Positions 18,746 through 27,348 of a DNA stretch of 64,000 bases are shown one piece after another (positions within the stretch are counted from its first letter, which is position 1; each line of letters opens with the position of its first letter). The notes under the pieces are model-generated. The model worked only from the letters and a program-made list of their open reading frames with translations. It was not told the origin of the DNA and did no database searches. This stretch comes from Oribacterium asaccharolyticum ACB7 (GTDB taxonomy: Bacteria; Bacillota; Clostridia; Lachnospirales; Lachnospiraceae): the NCBI RefSeq assembly GCF_000238075.1, contig NZ_JH414505.1:62001-126000 (forward strand). The letters are read 5' to 3'. Made by a program: the position numbers and the translations under genes.

Positions 18746-19090
18746 TCATCCCTCAATATCAGCCGACAAGAGTCCCTTCTTAGGGCTGCCGCAAACCGTT
18801 ATGCTATGTCCGAAGAAAAGGTCATCATCATCAAAATAAGCAGAAAATGAACCTCCCGATGTCATCCAAATCAAACTTAAGCTAATTCTTTTTGCAAAAC
18901 TTTCTTCTGTAATTTCAGCAGCTTCTTCATCTGATTCTGCCCATTCACAGGCAAGTTTAGTAAGCTTTTTGGCAGCTTTATAGACAGCACTGTCTATTCC
19001 CGCAGCATATCCCGGCATAGGATTAGCCGGATTCACTATGGCATCCAGCTGCATTTTTGTAATATCGGTTCTGATGATTTGAAATAGCAT
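18746..19090 (-). CDS. chimera: macro-domain N-terminus fused to DUF2262 C-terminus
   Basis: The first 36 or so residues (MLFQIIRTDITKMQLDAIVN and onward to AVYKAA) are the start of a macro domain, the ADP-ribose-binding fold. Without a break the frame continues as the last 80 residues of the DUF2262-like protein encoded at 12668-13519. The join falls at a GCTGCCAAA sequence shared by both parents. Neither domain is complete, so the product is probably non-functional. Start ATG at 19090 follows GGAG. This is a by-product of recombination within the immunity-like cluster. Confidence 0.75.
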   Translation of the reverse strand: MLFQIIRTDITKMQLDAIVNPANPMPGYAAGIDSAVYKAAKKLTKLACEWAESDEEAAEITEESFAKRISLSLIWMTSGGSFSAYFDDDDLFFGHSITVCGSPKKGLLSADIEG

Positions 19091-19144
19091 AGCTTTCTCC
19101 ATGAATTACTTTAAGGCATTTTGGGAGAAAAAAGGAAAGCTTAC

Positions 19145-19206
19145 TTTTTAAAAAGAAGATACAGAAGGCTTGACTCCAAAGTTACTCGTCACCCCTCTGT
19201 ATCTTC
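19145..19206 (-). terminator. terminator of the FMN reductase gene
   Basis: Minus-strand GAAGATACAGA / TCTGTATCTTC stem (11 bp, about 30-base loop) followed by CTTTTTA, starting 9 bases after the reductase stop codon. Confidence 0.7.
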
Positions 19207-19214
19207 CCTTCCTC

Positions 19215-19832
19215 TTATCGGACAAAATTTGTAGCTATCCCCTCTTCTTGCTCCGGTAAACCGTATTTTTCTTTTCCAAGGGCAATGCTCTTCATTAAAA
19301 AAGCCATATTTCTTGCCAGGGTTCTCATGGTTTGCAGGCCTTCCAAATCTTCCTTCGCCTCTCCTTTTTCGCATCCGTGCACGCTGTTCCAGTATTGACT
19401 GGAGGCTACTGGCATTCCCGCGATTGTGAAATACTTATTTAATTCATCAAAGGTTGCGGATAAACCGCCTCGTCTTGCCACAACCACACTGGCACCCACC
19501 TTCATGGTCTTATCAAAATGCGTGCTGTAAAATAGTCTGTCCAAGCAGGCAATCAGAGTAGCATTGGCGGAAGCATAATAAACCGGGGATGCCACTACTA
19601 AAGCATCTGCGGCTTCAAACTTCTCTGCCAGCTCATTTACAGAGTCATTGAAGACACATTTTCCATTTTTATAACAATATCCACAGGAAATACAGCCTCG
19701 TATATCTTTGTTGCCAATCTGTACCACTTCTACTTCTATATTTTCCTGCTCAAAGACCTTTACCATCTCCTCCAGGGCAATGCTTGTATTGCCCCCGATG
19801 CGAGGACTTCCATTAATAATCAATGTCTTCAT
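19215..19832 (-). CDS. NADPH-dependent FMN reductase / flavodoxin-like protein
   Basis: A 205-residue flavodoxin-fold protein of the iron-sulfur flavoprotein/NAD(P)H-dependent FMN reductase group. The start at 19832 is set by AGGAG eight bases upstream. The phosphate loop NGSPRIGGNTSIALE is near residue 7. The cysteine cluster GCISCGYCYKNGKC near 48-61 is typical of the group, as is ASPVYYASANATL. The electron partner is unknown. The region just upstream (19850-19935) is a partial copy of the sequence at the 3' end of the Fe-ADH gene 4 kb away. Confidence 0.85.
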   Translation of the reverse strand: MKTLIINGSPRIGGNTSIALEEMVKVFEQENIEVEVVQIGNKDIRGCISCGYCYKNGKCVFNDSVNELAEKFEAADALVVASPVYYASANATLIACLDRLFYSTHFDKTMKVGASVVVARRGGLSATFDELNKYFTIAGMPVASSQYWNSVHGCEKGEAKEDLEGLQTMRTLARNMAFLMKSIALGKEKYGLPEQEEGIATNFVR

Positions 19833-19849
19833 AAATTGTTCTCCTGACT

Positions 19850-19935
19850 TTTTTGTATCTCCTGTTGTCAATTTCCTTTCGTGTTTTAGCTATTATATAT
19901 TTCTATAACCCTCTTTACAAGAAAGCTCTAAAAAT
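19850..19935. repeat. imperfect direct repeat flanking the McrBC locus, copy A
   Basis: CTTTTTTGTATCTCCTGTTGT, a TTTCGTGTTT block, TATTATATATTTCTAT and a CTTTACA.GA.AGC block occur here in the same order and orientation as at 23868-24000. In copy B the last block is the 3' end of the Fe-ADH reading frame. Here it is a degenerate copy of that gene end. The two copies bracket the IS66 remnant and mcrBC. Confidence 0.65.
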
Positions 19936-20079
19936 CTAATTGTACTATCAGAGACTATACAGCCACCTATTATTCAGATTTTCCTGATAATGAAAAGACT
20001 ATACAAAATGTGTTTGAATCCGGAAGCATCGTTAAGCATTTTTCAAGAACTTTATAATATTTGCTAGTAAATCTAATGT
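19936..20079. other. degenerate spacer with possible coding remnant
   Basis: No intact gene. The plus strand carries a short protein-like stretch ending in a stop near 20060 (RDYTATYYSDFPDNEK...) with no start or ribosome site. It looks like a fragment of an unknown gene left beside the IS66 remnant. Confidence 0.3.
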
Positions 20080-20345
20080 GTTTTCGTCAATCCCTAAGAG
20101 ACTATTTCGTTTACAGACGCTGTTAACTTTGGAGATGAATGGTAGGAGGAAACCTCCACTTGTTGCCGCATTTCCACAAATCTACTCTACGCAAGAACGG
20201 CTTCCTTTACCTTGAAAAGCCAGTATAAGTAGGCATTTCTGGAGAGGCCACGCTGTGTACAATAGTCATCTACTTTTAGACCGCTCTCCTTGCAATCTTT
20301 AATAATGCCTTAGCTTCTTTCCTTATTTTCACGTACAACAACGGC
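20080..20345 (-). pseudogene. IS66-family accessory protein (TnpA-like) remnant
   Basis: The minus strand reads IIKDCKESGLKVDDYCTQRG and then LSRNAYLYWLFKVKEAVLA, the helix-turn-helix core of the short first protein of IS66 elements. Stop codons interrupt it both before and after this core, and the rest of an IS66 element is missing. It records an old transposition next to mcrBC. Confidence 0.7.
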
Positions 20346-20378
20346 TGCCCAGATTCCAGATTCTATGCAAATAGTTTC

Positions 20379-21683
20379 CTATAATATTTTTAAGAAAGAT
20401 ATTTCACTCATGCCTATTTGTTGCTCAAAATCCTGATAATCTCTCGCATCACGAGGTATTCTAAGTCCATGTTTAATGAGGCATACATCATCCCTGGCTG
20501 AAACATTACCCTCAAAAGATGACCCCTTATTAAGCCATAATTCTTTATCATTCTGGCCTGATGCCTCTGGGTAAAAATAGAAAGCCCTCTTTGCATCAAA
20601 TCTGAACATATACGCTAACACCTGCAAATAATCCTGATTACCAATATTTCCCATTGGCTTATACTTTGCATCTGCAATAACTCGATTTTTATCGTCCTTC
20701 CCAATGAAGTCCGGATAAATAAGACCGTTATTGCCAGCAAAGAGCCACTGCTTATCTTTCCCTGCTTTATTCATAGGATGATAGAAATAATCCTCCACCA
20801 AAGAATTAACATATTCTTCCCACAACCAAGCACCATCAAACAGGATTCCATAAACCTTGCGTTTACCATATCCCATCTGTTGTTTCTTATTTTGCAGTAT
20901 CAAAATACATAAACGCTGCAAATCACGATACTCATGATAATATGCATGACGAATCGTATTCTTGTTGTACTCTATATTCTTTTTTCTTTCACCCGGTGTG
21001 TAATCCGTAGTTGAGTCTATGACAAGTTTTACTTCATCCTTAGCGCTATTTAACAGCCTACGACCGTATGGCTTGGTTTTAATATACTCAATCGTATGAC
21101 GCACCAACTCCATAAGGTAGTTATCATATGAATATTCACGCTGACTATACGCTATATTCCCTACAAATGGTGTATTCATGCGTATATGACGTGCTACATC
21201 AATTGTTCCTCTAACATTACCATCGTTGCACCATCTTCTAATGTAAGTCTTAAAAGCACCTTTACGTGCCGCCTTACGAAGATAATGAGGAAACAAAAAC
21301 ACCAATAAGTTAAAAAGTGCATTATCCTGGTTAGCATCCGCTTCAAGATCCACTATATTAGGAAAGTCCATCACTTTGTTCAATAAGTACTGAAAAAGGT
21401 AATCCTCGCCCGTACTGAATCGTGATTCTATTACAAGCCTTTGGTCGCCAGCACCCAAAAATCCCATTATATTGCCAGAGACATACTTGTCGTTATAGCT
21501 CTGCAATACCATCTGATTTCTAGAAATGTCATCAGCATCCTTTATAACTTCTGGAAAGACAAAAATACCATCCTTCTCCAATTGTTCAAAGGTTTTGTCA
21601 GCAATAATATCAGTAATCGCTTTAACATCTGCAAAATCAGTTTTAAGTTTTAGCTGATTATCCTTAATTTTGAACAGATTCAT
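20379..21683 (-). CDS. mcrC: McrC-like nuclease subunit of a type IV restriction system
   Basis: A 434-residue protein that pairs with the McrB GTPase to cut modified DNA. The C-terminal region shows the PD-(D/E)XK pattern: LIYPDFIGK, then VIADAKYKP about ten residues on. The N-terminal region resembles McrC of LlaJI-like systems. Its ATG lies inside the 3' end of mcrB (20-base overlap), showing coupling. It ends at an AT-rich remnant region. Confidence 0.88.
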   Translation of the reverse strand: MNLFKIKDNQLKLKTDFADVKAITDIIADKTFEQLEKDGIFVFPEVIKDADDISRNQMVLQSYNDKYVSGNIMGFLGAGDQRLVIESRFSTGEDYLFQYLLNKVMDFPNIVDLEADANQDNALFNLLVFLFPHYLRKAARKGAFKTYIRRWCNDGNVRGTIDVARHIRMNTPFVGNIAYSQREYSYDNYLMELVRHTIEYIKTKPYGRRLLNSAKDEVKLVIDSTTDYTPGERKKNIEYNKNTIRHAYYHEYRDLQRLCILILQNKKQQMGYGKRKVYGILFDGAWLWEEYVNSLVEDYFYHPMNKAGKDKQWLFAGNNGLIYPDFIGKDDKNRVIADAKYKPMGNIGNQDYLQVLAYMFRFDAKRAFYFYPEASGQNDKELWLNKGSSFEGNVSARDDVCLIKHGLRIPRDARDYQDFEQQIGMSEISFLKIL

Positions 21684-23714
21684 CTACCTTACCCTTATCC
21701 GGCTCTTCATAGCCATATGCTTTTGCAAACTTCTTCATAATAGCAGACTCATCATACAAGCCTCTAACATAGTCCTGTAAAAGCGGCTTGAGGTAATCTG
21801 TCCAAAGCACATCAAATGGTTCATTACCAAGATGCTTAAGTTTAAGGAAGTAAGATGCACCTATCTGATAGTTCTCATTCAAGTCTTCAACCTTAAGAAT
21901 TGCTGCATTCAAATCATCCATACGCTTAACAGCTTCGTTCTTGAGCTCTTCATTTTCCAAAGACTCCAACATTTCTTGTGTATCTTCTGCTTTAACCTCA
22001 ATAAAGCGGAATCTTCTTCGCATAGCAAAATCAAATGTATCAACAGATCTATCAATATCATTCATGGTTCCAATAATATAAACGTTCTCAGGAATATAAA
22101 ACTTCTCATCCGGATTTGTGTGCATGCTAGAATACTGCGTCGCAACCATCCCCTCTTTACCTCTATAACTTGGATCAATCGAGAAGAACAGTTCGCCTAA
22201 TATCTTTGATATTTCGCCACGGTTGATTTCATCAATGATAAAGATGTACTTCTTTAATTCTTCCGGTTCTATTGATGCTTTGGTAAAGCTATTGTCTGTT
22301 TCCTTAATAGCCTTATAAAGAGCAAAATCGTAGGAATAGCCCTGTGTTGCAAACTGCTTACCAAAGAAATTTGTAACATCACTTACCTTCTGAAATGAAG
22401 TCCCTGATTCAAGCATCTTCTGAACCTCATCAATATTAAGACTCAGCTTGTTTACAGAATCATTACCCGGAATAGAAATATAAATATATTTCTCATTAAC
22501 ATTAGTAATAGTAAATTCACTGCCCTTGATAGTTTTAAACTTATCTTCTCCAAATGCAATATTCGCAAAGAAATTTTCCATAACAGCTTTAGCAGAAACT
22601 TCTTGCTCTCTTAATTCCATTGATTTCTGGGAATCTTCAAAGTTCTTTCTTGCTCTATCGACAAATTTCTTAAAAATACCATCTTGGAGCTCAAAGCCCA
22701 TGCTTCCATCATCATTCATCTTAGGACGTAATCCTTCAACAAAATCAGAGTAATCGTAGTTTGGATGAAATTGCACAAACTCCACCTGTTGTCTCTGCTC
22801 ATCCGTAAGATCCGAATATCTATCAGTGTAGCCATTACTAATAATATCAGCAGCAATAGACTTAGATAAATATGATTTTCCAGTTCCCGGCGCACCTCTA
22901 AAGATGATATTCTTTGATTCTAAAAGTAGCTTGGAATATGGATTATTGCTCTCTTTTGTAGTCTTTGTAATATCCTCACCAACAACTTTTTCCGTTTTAT
23001 TCTGGTTAAGCTCCTGATTCGTTTTATCCCTATATATCAAAATAAATTTATCTCCAGGCTCGCCAAAACGCTTCAAACATTCTCTTACAAACACAAGAGT
23101 AGAAAAAACATTCCAAGAATAGATTACAAATTGAGGTCCATTTTCACGCTTATAAACAGAAAACTCCATGGTATTTTTGTATTTCTTAAATTCTGCTTCA
23201 GTAGCAAAAATGCCTCGGATTACATCTCGACCCGAGCCATATCGGCAAATAGGAAAACTCTTTTTGTCTTCATCAGATAATGATACTAATTGCTTTTCAA
23301 AAATCTGGCATGCAATCCTTGGTAATGTTTGATTTGATATTTTTAGTTCGCCCTTAATCCTATTTCTGCGAATGATTTCTTCCCCACTCTTCATGAAATA
23401 GGCATCAATCGGCTTATAATTATCTCCTGCCTCAAGATGATCCATGGTAAATCTATCATCTGTAGATACCACCGAATCAGCCGTTATCGTAATCTCGTAT
23501 TTCTCCTGCTTCATCTTAATCGTACACCCCCGACTCTCAAGATAAGATTTTGCTTCTACCGCATTATATTCTTGAGTTGATATTTCTTTACCATTTGCTA
23601 TGTGATTAGCAACATCAATTACATACTTTGGAGGATACTTTTTGCCCTCCGCAACCAAAACATATAGAGTGCTCCCATTAACTAATCACTCGCTAAGAAC
23701 GTGTTAAAATCCAT
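21664..23714 (-). CDS. mcrB: McrB-like AAA+ GTPase, 5' end probably frameshifted
   Basis: Motor subunit of McrBC. The main frame (23658 to 21664, 664 residues) has an N-terminal head domain beginning at VAEGKKYPPKYVIDVANHI, Walker A GAPGTGKSYL, Walker B YIFIIDEINRGE, the McrB motif GTMNDIDRSVD and an arginine-rich RRRFRF. The head domain seems to begin too late. Directly upstream the same frame continues LVNGSTLYVL back to a stop. An ATG at 23714 opens MDFNTFLASD in the other frame and ends at TAG (23684-23682). Adding one T (GATTAG to GATTTAG) would join them as a smooth N-terminus. So either the gene has a one-base deletion, the sequence has an error, or translation begins at the TTG at 23658. 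Confidence 0.85.
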
Positions 23715-23867
23715 TTCCTAGAATTCTCTAGGCTTTAACAATTATAAAATGTTCTGCTAAACTGTCGTAAATTGCTTTTCCCAACTTATTCTTTAAAATA
23801 TGTATATCGTCATATCAACCTGCGTTTTCAAGAAAACAGGATATTATCGATATGCCATCAATATACT

Positions 23868-24000
23868 TTTTTGTATCTCCTGTTGTGTATCTCCTATTGT
23901 ATATTTCCTGTTATATATCTCCTGTTGTGTATTTCTTTTCGTGTTTCTCCTATTATATATTTCTATCGCACCTTTACAGAGAAGCCCTGAAAATCTCTGC
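23868..24000. repeat. imperfect direct repeat flanking the McrBC locus, copy B
   Basis: This copy spans the end of the Fe-ADH gene and the spacer beyond it, and matches 19850-19935 in order and orientation. It contains an extra internal run of three or four degenerate TGTATCTCCTGTTG units, a local tandem expansion. Confidence 0.65.
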
Positions 24001-25137
24001 AATATCCTTCTCTAAAAGAGGAGCCCAGGCCTCTTCCAGGCCTTCATTTTCAGCAACATGCTTTGCCATTTCATCGATTCTCTTCTCATCGATTCCCACA
24101 TCTTTAAGATGCATAGGAATGTTAATGGATTCGAAAAAGCGATAGGTTGCATCAATCGCCTGCTCTGCAATCGCAAACTTATCCTGCTTCTCATCGATTC
24201 CGAATACATTTACGCCATATTTCACAAAACGCTTCACCGTCTTTTCATTTAAGATATGCTTCATCCATCTCGGGGTGATAATGGCCAGTCCCTCTCCATG
24301 GGTAATGTCATAGTAGGCGGAAAGTGCATGTTCCATGCCGTGGCAAGGCCAGCCGGACTGACTGTTTCCAAGGGAATAAATCCGATTACAGCCATAGGTA
24401 CAGCAAAGCATCATTTCTGCCCTTGCCGTATAGTCTTCCGGATTTTCCAAACATTTCCTTGTGTTAATCATCAGGCTCTTTAAGGCAGCCTCCATAAAAC
24501 CGTCGTTTAAGAGGGTGGAATCCTCACAGAAATACTGCTCCATAATATGATTCATGGCATCCGCACAGCCTGCTGCAGTCTGTTTCTTAGATACTGAGAA
24601 GGTATAAGTCGGATCCAGGAAAGAAACCGCAGGATAGAGAAGAGGATCACTATAGGCCGTCTTATCATTGGTCTCCGTTCTCGAAATCACTCCGCCCGCA
24701 TCAAATTCACTTCCTGTTGCGGAAAGTGTAATAATATCCACAATCGGGAGTGCCGCCTTCGCTTTCACCTTATAGGTAATCAAATCCCAGGGATCCCCCT
24801 CATATTTCGCCCCTGCGGCAATGGCCTTCGTGCAATCCAAGACACTTCCGCCTCCGACAGCAAGGATGACATCGATGTCCTTCTCTTTACAGATTCTCAC
24901 GCCGTCCAATACGCTCGGGTCATACTTCGGATTCGGCTGAATATCGGGAAGCTCATAAATCTCATAGTCCTTCAAAAGCTCCTTTACCTTGTCATAAAGG
25001 CCAATCTTTTTGATGCTTCCGCTTCCGTAGCTAAGCAGAATTCTTTTTCCGAACTGCTCCATCACTCCGGGAAGTTTTTCAACCACGCCTTTTCCGAAAA
25101 TGAGTCTTGTCGGTGTACAATAATTAAAGTTTTGCAT
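23974..25137 (-). CDS. iron-containing alcohol dehydrogenase (butanol dehydrogenase type)
   Basis: A 387-residue NAD(P)H-dependent group III alcohol dehydrogenase, the kind that reduces butyraldehyde and other aldehydes in fermentation. It begins MQNFNYCTPTRLIFGKGVVE, has the nucleotide loop AVGGGSVLDCTKAIA near 93-107, TLSATGSEF, and the metal-binding region GWPCHGMEHALSAYYDITHG with its conserved histidines. BdhA/YqhD are the nearest named relatives. AGGAGG precedes the start. It has no operon partner. Confidence 0.93.
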   Translation of the reverse strand: MQNFNYCTPTRLIFGKGVVEKLPGVMEQFGKRILLSYGSGSIKKIGLYDKVKELLKDYEIYELPDIQPNPKYDPSVLDGVRICKEKDIDVILAVGGGSVLDCTKAIAAGAKYEGDPWDLITYKVKAKAALPIVDIITLSATGSEFDAGGVISRTETNDKTAYSDPLLYPAVSFLDPTYTFSVSKKQTAAGCADAMNHIMEQYFCEDSTLLNDGFMEAALKSLMINTRKCLENPEDYTARAEMMLCCTYGCNRIYSLGNSQSGWPCHGMEHALSAYYDITHGEGLAIITPRWMKHILNEKTVKRFVKYGVNVFGIDEKQDKFAIAEQAIDATYRFFESINIPMHLKDVGIDEKRIDEMAKHVAENEGLEEAWAPLLEKDIAEIFRASL

Positions 25138-25191
25138 TTTTGAACCTCCTGTTTTCTTTCATGCTGATAAAGAGAATAGACTCTCTATTTA

Positions 25192-25438
25192 CTATTTTTT
25201 ATATATCATAATCCACTCTCCCTTTTTATTAGATCCGATTCTTTTAATTACTCCTTTGTCCATTAATTTTTGAAGTGTTCTCTTTACTGTTGAATCCGAA
25301 CATCCCATCCTCTTAGCCATTTCGACTCTGGTTATTGATGGATTTTCATATACTATGTCAAGAATCTGTTTTTCTCTTCCTTCCAATTTTATTGGGTCAT
25401 TTATTGGGTCATTTATCGGGTCATTTATCGAGTCAGCT
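25192..25438 (-). pseudogene. winged-helix C-terminal remnant of an AlbA_2-type regulator
   Basis: The 64-residue 3' frame is a clear winged helix (EGREKQILDIVYENPSITRV, then MAKRMGCSDSTVKRTLQKLM). The frame continues upstream through three INDP units encoded by 12-base repeats, a linker often seen before the C-terminal helix-turn-helix of RecG-like/AlbA_2 ATP-binding regulators. It then meets a stop; related-looking sequence continues in another frame (EEQRKSEDDMESFYRF). The catalytic part is gone. Confidence 0.6.
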
Positions 25439-25712
25439 TGAACCGATAAAAACTTTCCATATCATCTTCCGATTTCCTTTGTTCTTCTTGAGCACCATAT
25501 GCTTTTAAATTATATTTGAGCACCCAGCTAATTGCAAATCCAATTGCGGCATCAGTGGCTATACAAAAATAGCCCGCCATCCTCTGCGGACAGCGAACTA
25601 TTTTACAAATCCCTATTAAGCCTTAGCCTTCTTTGCGGCTAGCTCTTTTTTATTGCATTTTTTTTATTGCAAGCTCCTCTTATTGAAAAGCTCTTCTTAT
25701 TGAAAATTCTTT
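25439..25712. other. decayed spacer with degenerate tandem repeat
   Basis: No intact gene. Protein-like sequence from the decayed regulator or another gene extends to about 25560. At about 25645-25725 a degenerate repeat of AGCTTTTCAATAAG-like units (minus strand) appears to echo the last codons and stop of the following glycosidase-like gene, as if that gene end had been duplicated several times. Confidence 0.4.
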
Positions 25713-27050
25713 TTACTGCAAACTCTTATATACGGAGTAAGCCTTTCTCGGTCTTCCGCCTCTCTCGTAAGCTTCTCTGATTCCAAAATGCATTTCCTGC
25801 AGTGCGCCGCCTACATTGTGCATCTCGCCCGGCTGGTCATACTCTCTTGCCAGGAAGAAAGCTTCGATATAGGGGTTGTTCTTCGCGATGTTGTATGCCT
25901 TGGCAATCTGGTCAGCCTGCACATCTTCGTTCGTGGCATTGAAGCCCTGCTCGGAAAGAATCAAGTGTCTTACCTTGCCATTTGGTGCCAAATACTCCGG
26001 CTTCTGCAAATAGTCTGTTAAAACATTGATATTCTTCATGTTGATAATCAGAGAATTCTCGCTGTTCGTTGCCTTCGAATCATCCTCGAAGTTCGGATCA
26101 GCCAGTCCCTGTGGATAGGGGTGCCAAGCGATACCGTAATCAAGGTCACGAAGTCTGTCATTTAAGAGGCGAAGAAGGTCCTTTGCCTTATAATATCCGC
26201 CCGACGGAGATTGCTCTGTCCACACGTAGTCAAACGGAATGTACACATTTGCAGAAGGATTGTTCTGCTTGATAGCGGTGTACCAGATACGGAAAGCATG
26301 AGCATACTGGTCAGCATAATTCTCGATGCTACTGTGCGGTGTATAATTCCATGCATTCGGGTAGTTGATTTCGTTTCCGATGATCCAGTTATCAACAGAA
26401 TCCCTGTATAAAGAAGCAAAACGGTTTGCAAGACGGGTGGTTGCATCGATACCTGCCTGGCTTGTCACGTTAAATCCATAGTAGTTTGCTTCCTGTCCGG
26501 TAATGCCTGCCGGAAGAGACTGGGGTTCCGGATTGTTTCTCGGCGTATTCAACATGATTGCCGTTACGCTAACACCGTGCGCCTTCGTGTTACGGAAGTT
26601 ATCCATGAAGTTCTGCTCAAAATTGGTAAAGTTATAAATGATGTGTTTTACACCAAGATCACTTACAGAGGTGTTATTGAAAAGGGTGTCTCTGGTAGCC
26701 AATCCTTTCTTGGAACCGGATTTGGAAAATACGGACTCATTCACTGCAGCAGCCACCTGCTTGGTCTGCACAACTCCATTTTCCGTCCATGCGCCATCTC
26801 CGTTTACCTGATATCCATCCGGTGTAGTGGTGCCGGTCAGGATATAGCCGCTATTTTCAAAATAATAGCACTCAGCAACACCGTCACGGTTGCCGTCTAC
26901 CCAGCTCCATCCATTCTGAAGGTAAGTTCCATTTTCGTTGTCGTACCACCAGCCGATTGCATCCTTCTTCCATGATCCTGCAAAGGCTGTTAAGCTCATT
27001 GTCAAAGCCATTCCGGCAACTACGACAGCAGTTAACCATTTTTTCTTCAT
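25713..27050 (-). CDS. secreted glycosidase-like protein (DUF5722 type) with W-G wall-binding module
   Basis: A 445-residue exported protein. A signal peptide (MKKKWLTAVVVAGMALTMSL...AFAG) is followed by one cell-wall/choline-binding-like module (GWWYDNENGTYLQNGWSWVD and TTTPDGYQVNGDGAW, about 33-90). The remaining 340 residues look like a TIM-barrel glycosidase of clan A (WIIGNEINYPNAW, GIAWHPYPQG, LILSEQGFNA), similar to what I recall as DUF5722. The EIN and SEQG glutamates could be acid/base and nucleophile. The same wall module recurs in the giant protein at the right end of the window. It is divergent from the GH114-like gene. Confidence 0.75.
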   Translation of the reverse strand: MKKKWLTAVVVAGMALTMSLTAFAGSWKKDAIGWWYDNENGTYLQNGWSWVDGNRDGVAECYYFENSGYILTGTTTPDGYQVNGDGAWTENGVVQTKQVAAAVNESVFSKSGSKKGLATRDTLFNNTSVSDLGVKHIIYNFTNFEQNFMDNFRNTKAHGVSVTAIMLNTPRNNPEPQSLPAGITGQEANYYGFNVTSQAGIDATTRLANRFASLYRDSVDNWIIGNEINYPNAWNYTPHSSIENYADQYAHAFRIWYTAIKQNNPSANVYIPFDYVWTEQSPSGGYYKAKDLLRLLNDRLRDLDYGIAWHPYPQGLADPNFEDDSKATNSENSLIINMKNINVLTDYLQKPEYLAPNGKVRHLILSEQGFNATNEDVQADQIAKAYNIAKNNPYIEAFFLAREYDQPGEMHNVGGALQEMHFGIREAYERGGRPRKAYSVYKSLQ

Positions 27051-27348
27051 ACTCCACTCCTTATGAATTCGTTTTTTTGTTCCCTATACTATCGACAAGT
27101 TTCGGGAATTCCACTAGTCCCTTTTGTCAATCCCGCTTATTATCGCAGATAATCCGTAAAAAAGAAACTTATTTTTTAATTTTCCCATATTTTTATTCGA
27201 TGTCATGAAAAAATGTCCTGAAAATATTTGCCTTGAAGAATACTTTATTTCGAGAAAGGATTATATTATGCTAAGAGAAATTTAAGCTTTACAATGGTCT
27301 GTTACAGCTTAACCAGCCATTGTACGTTCACAGGAAGGAGGCTATTCC
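27051..27348. other. divergent promoter region
   Basis: This AT-rich spacer separates two divergently read carbohydrate-enzyme-like genes, so promoters for both must lie here. AAGGAGG at 27335-27341 serves the plus-strand gene. I see no operator or riboswitch that I can name. Confidence 0.4.

Noticed and set aside
12000..25600. Prophage or integrative conjugative element
   Set aside because: No integrase, structural, replication or transfer genes are seen; only defence- and immunity-like cargo and an IS66 remnant.
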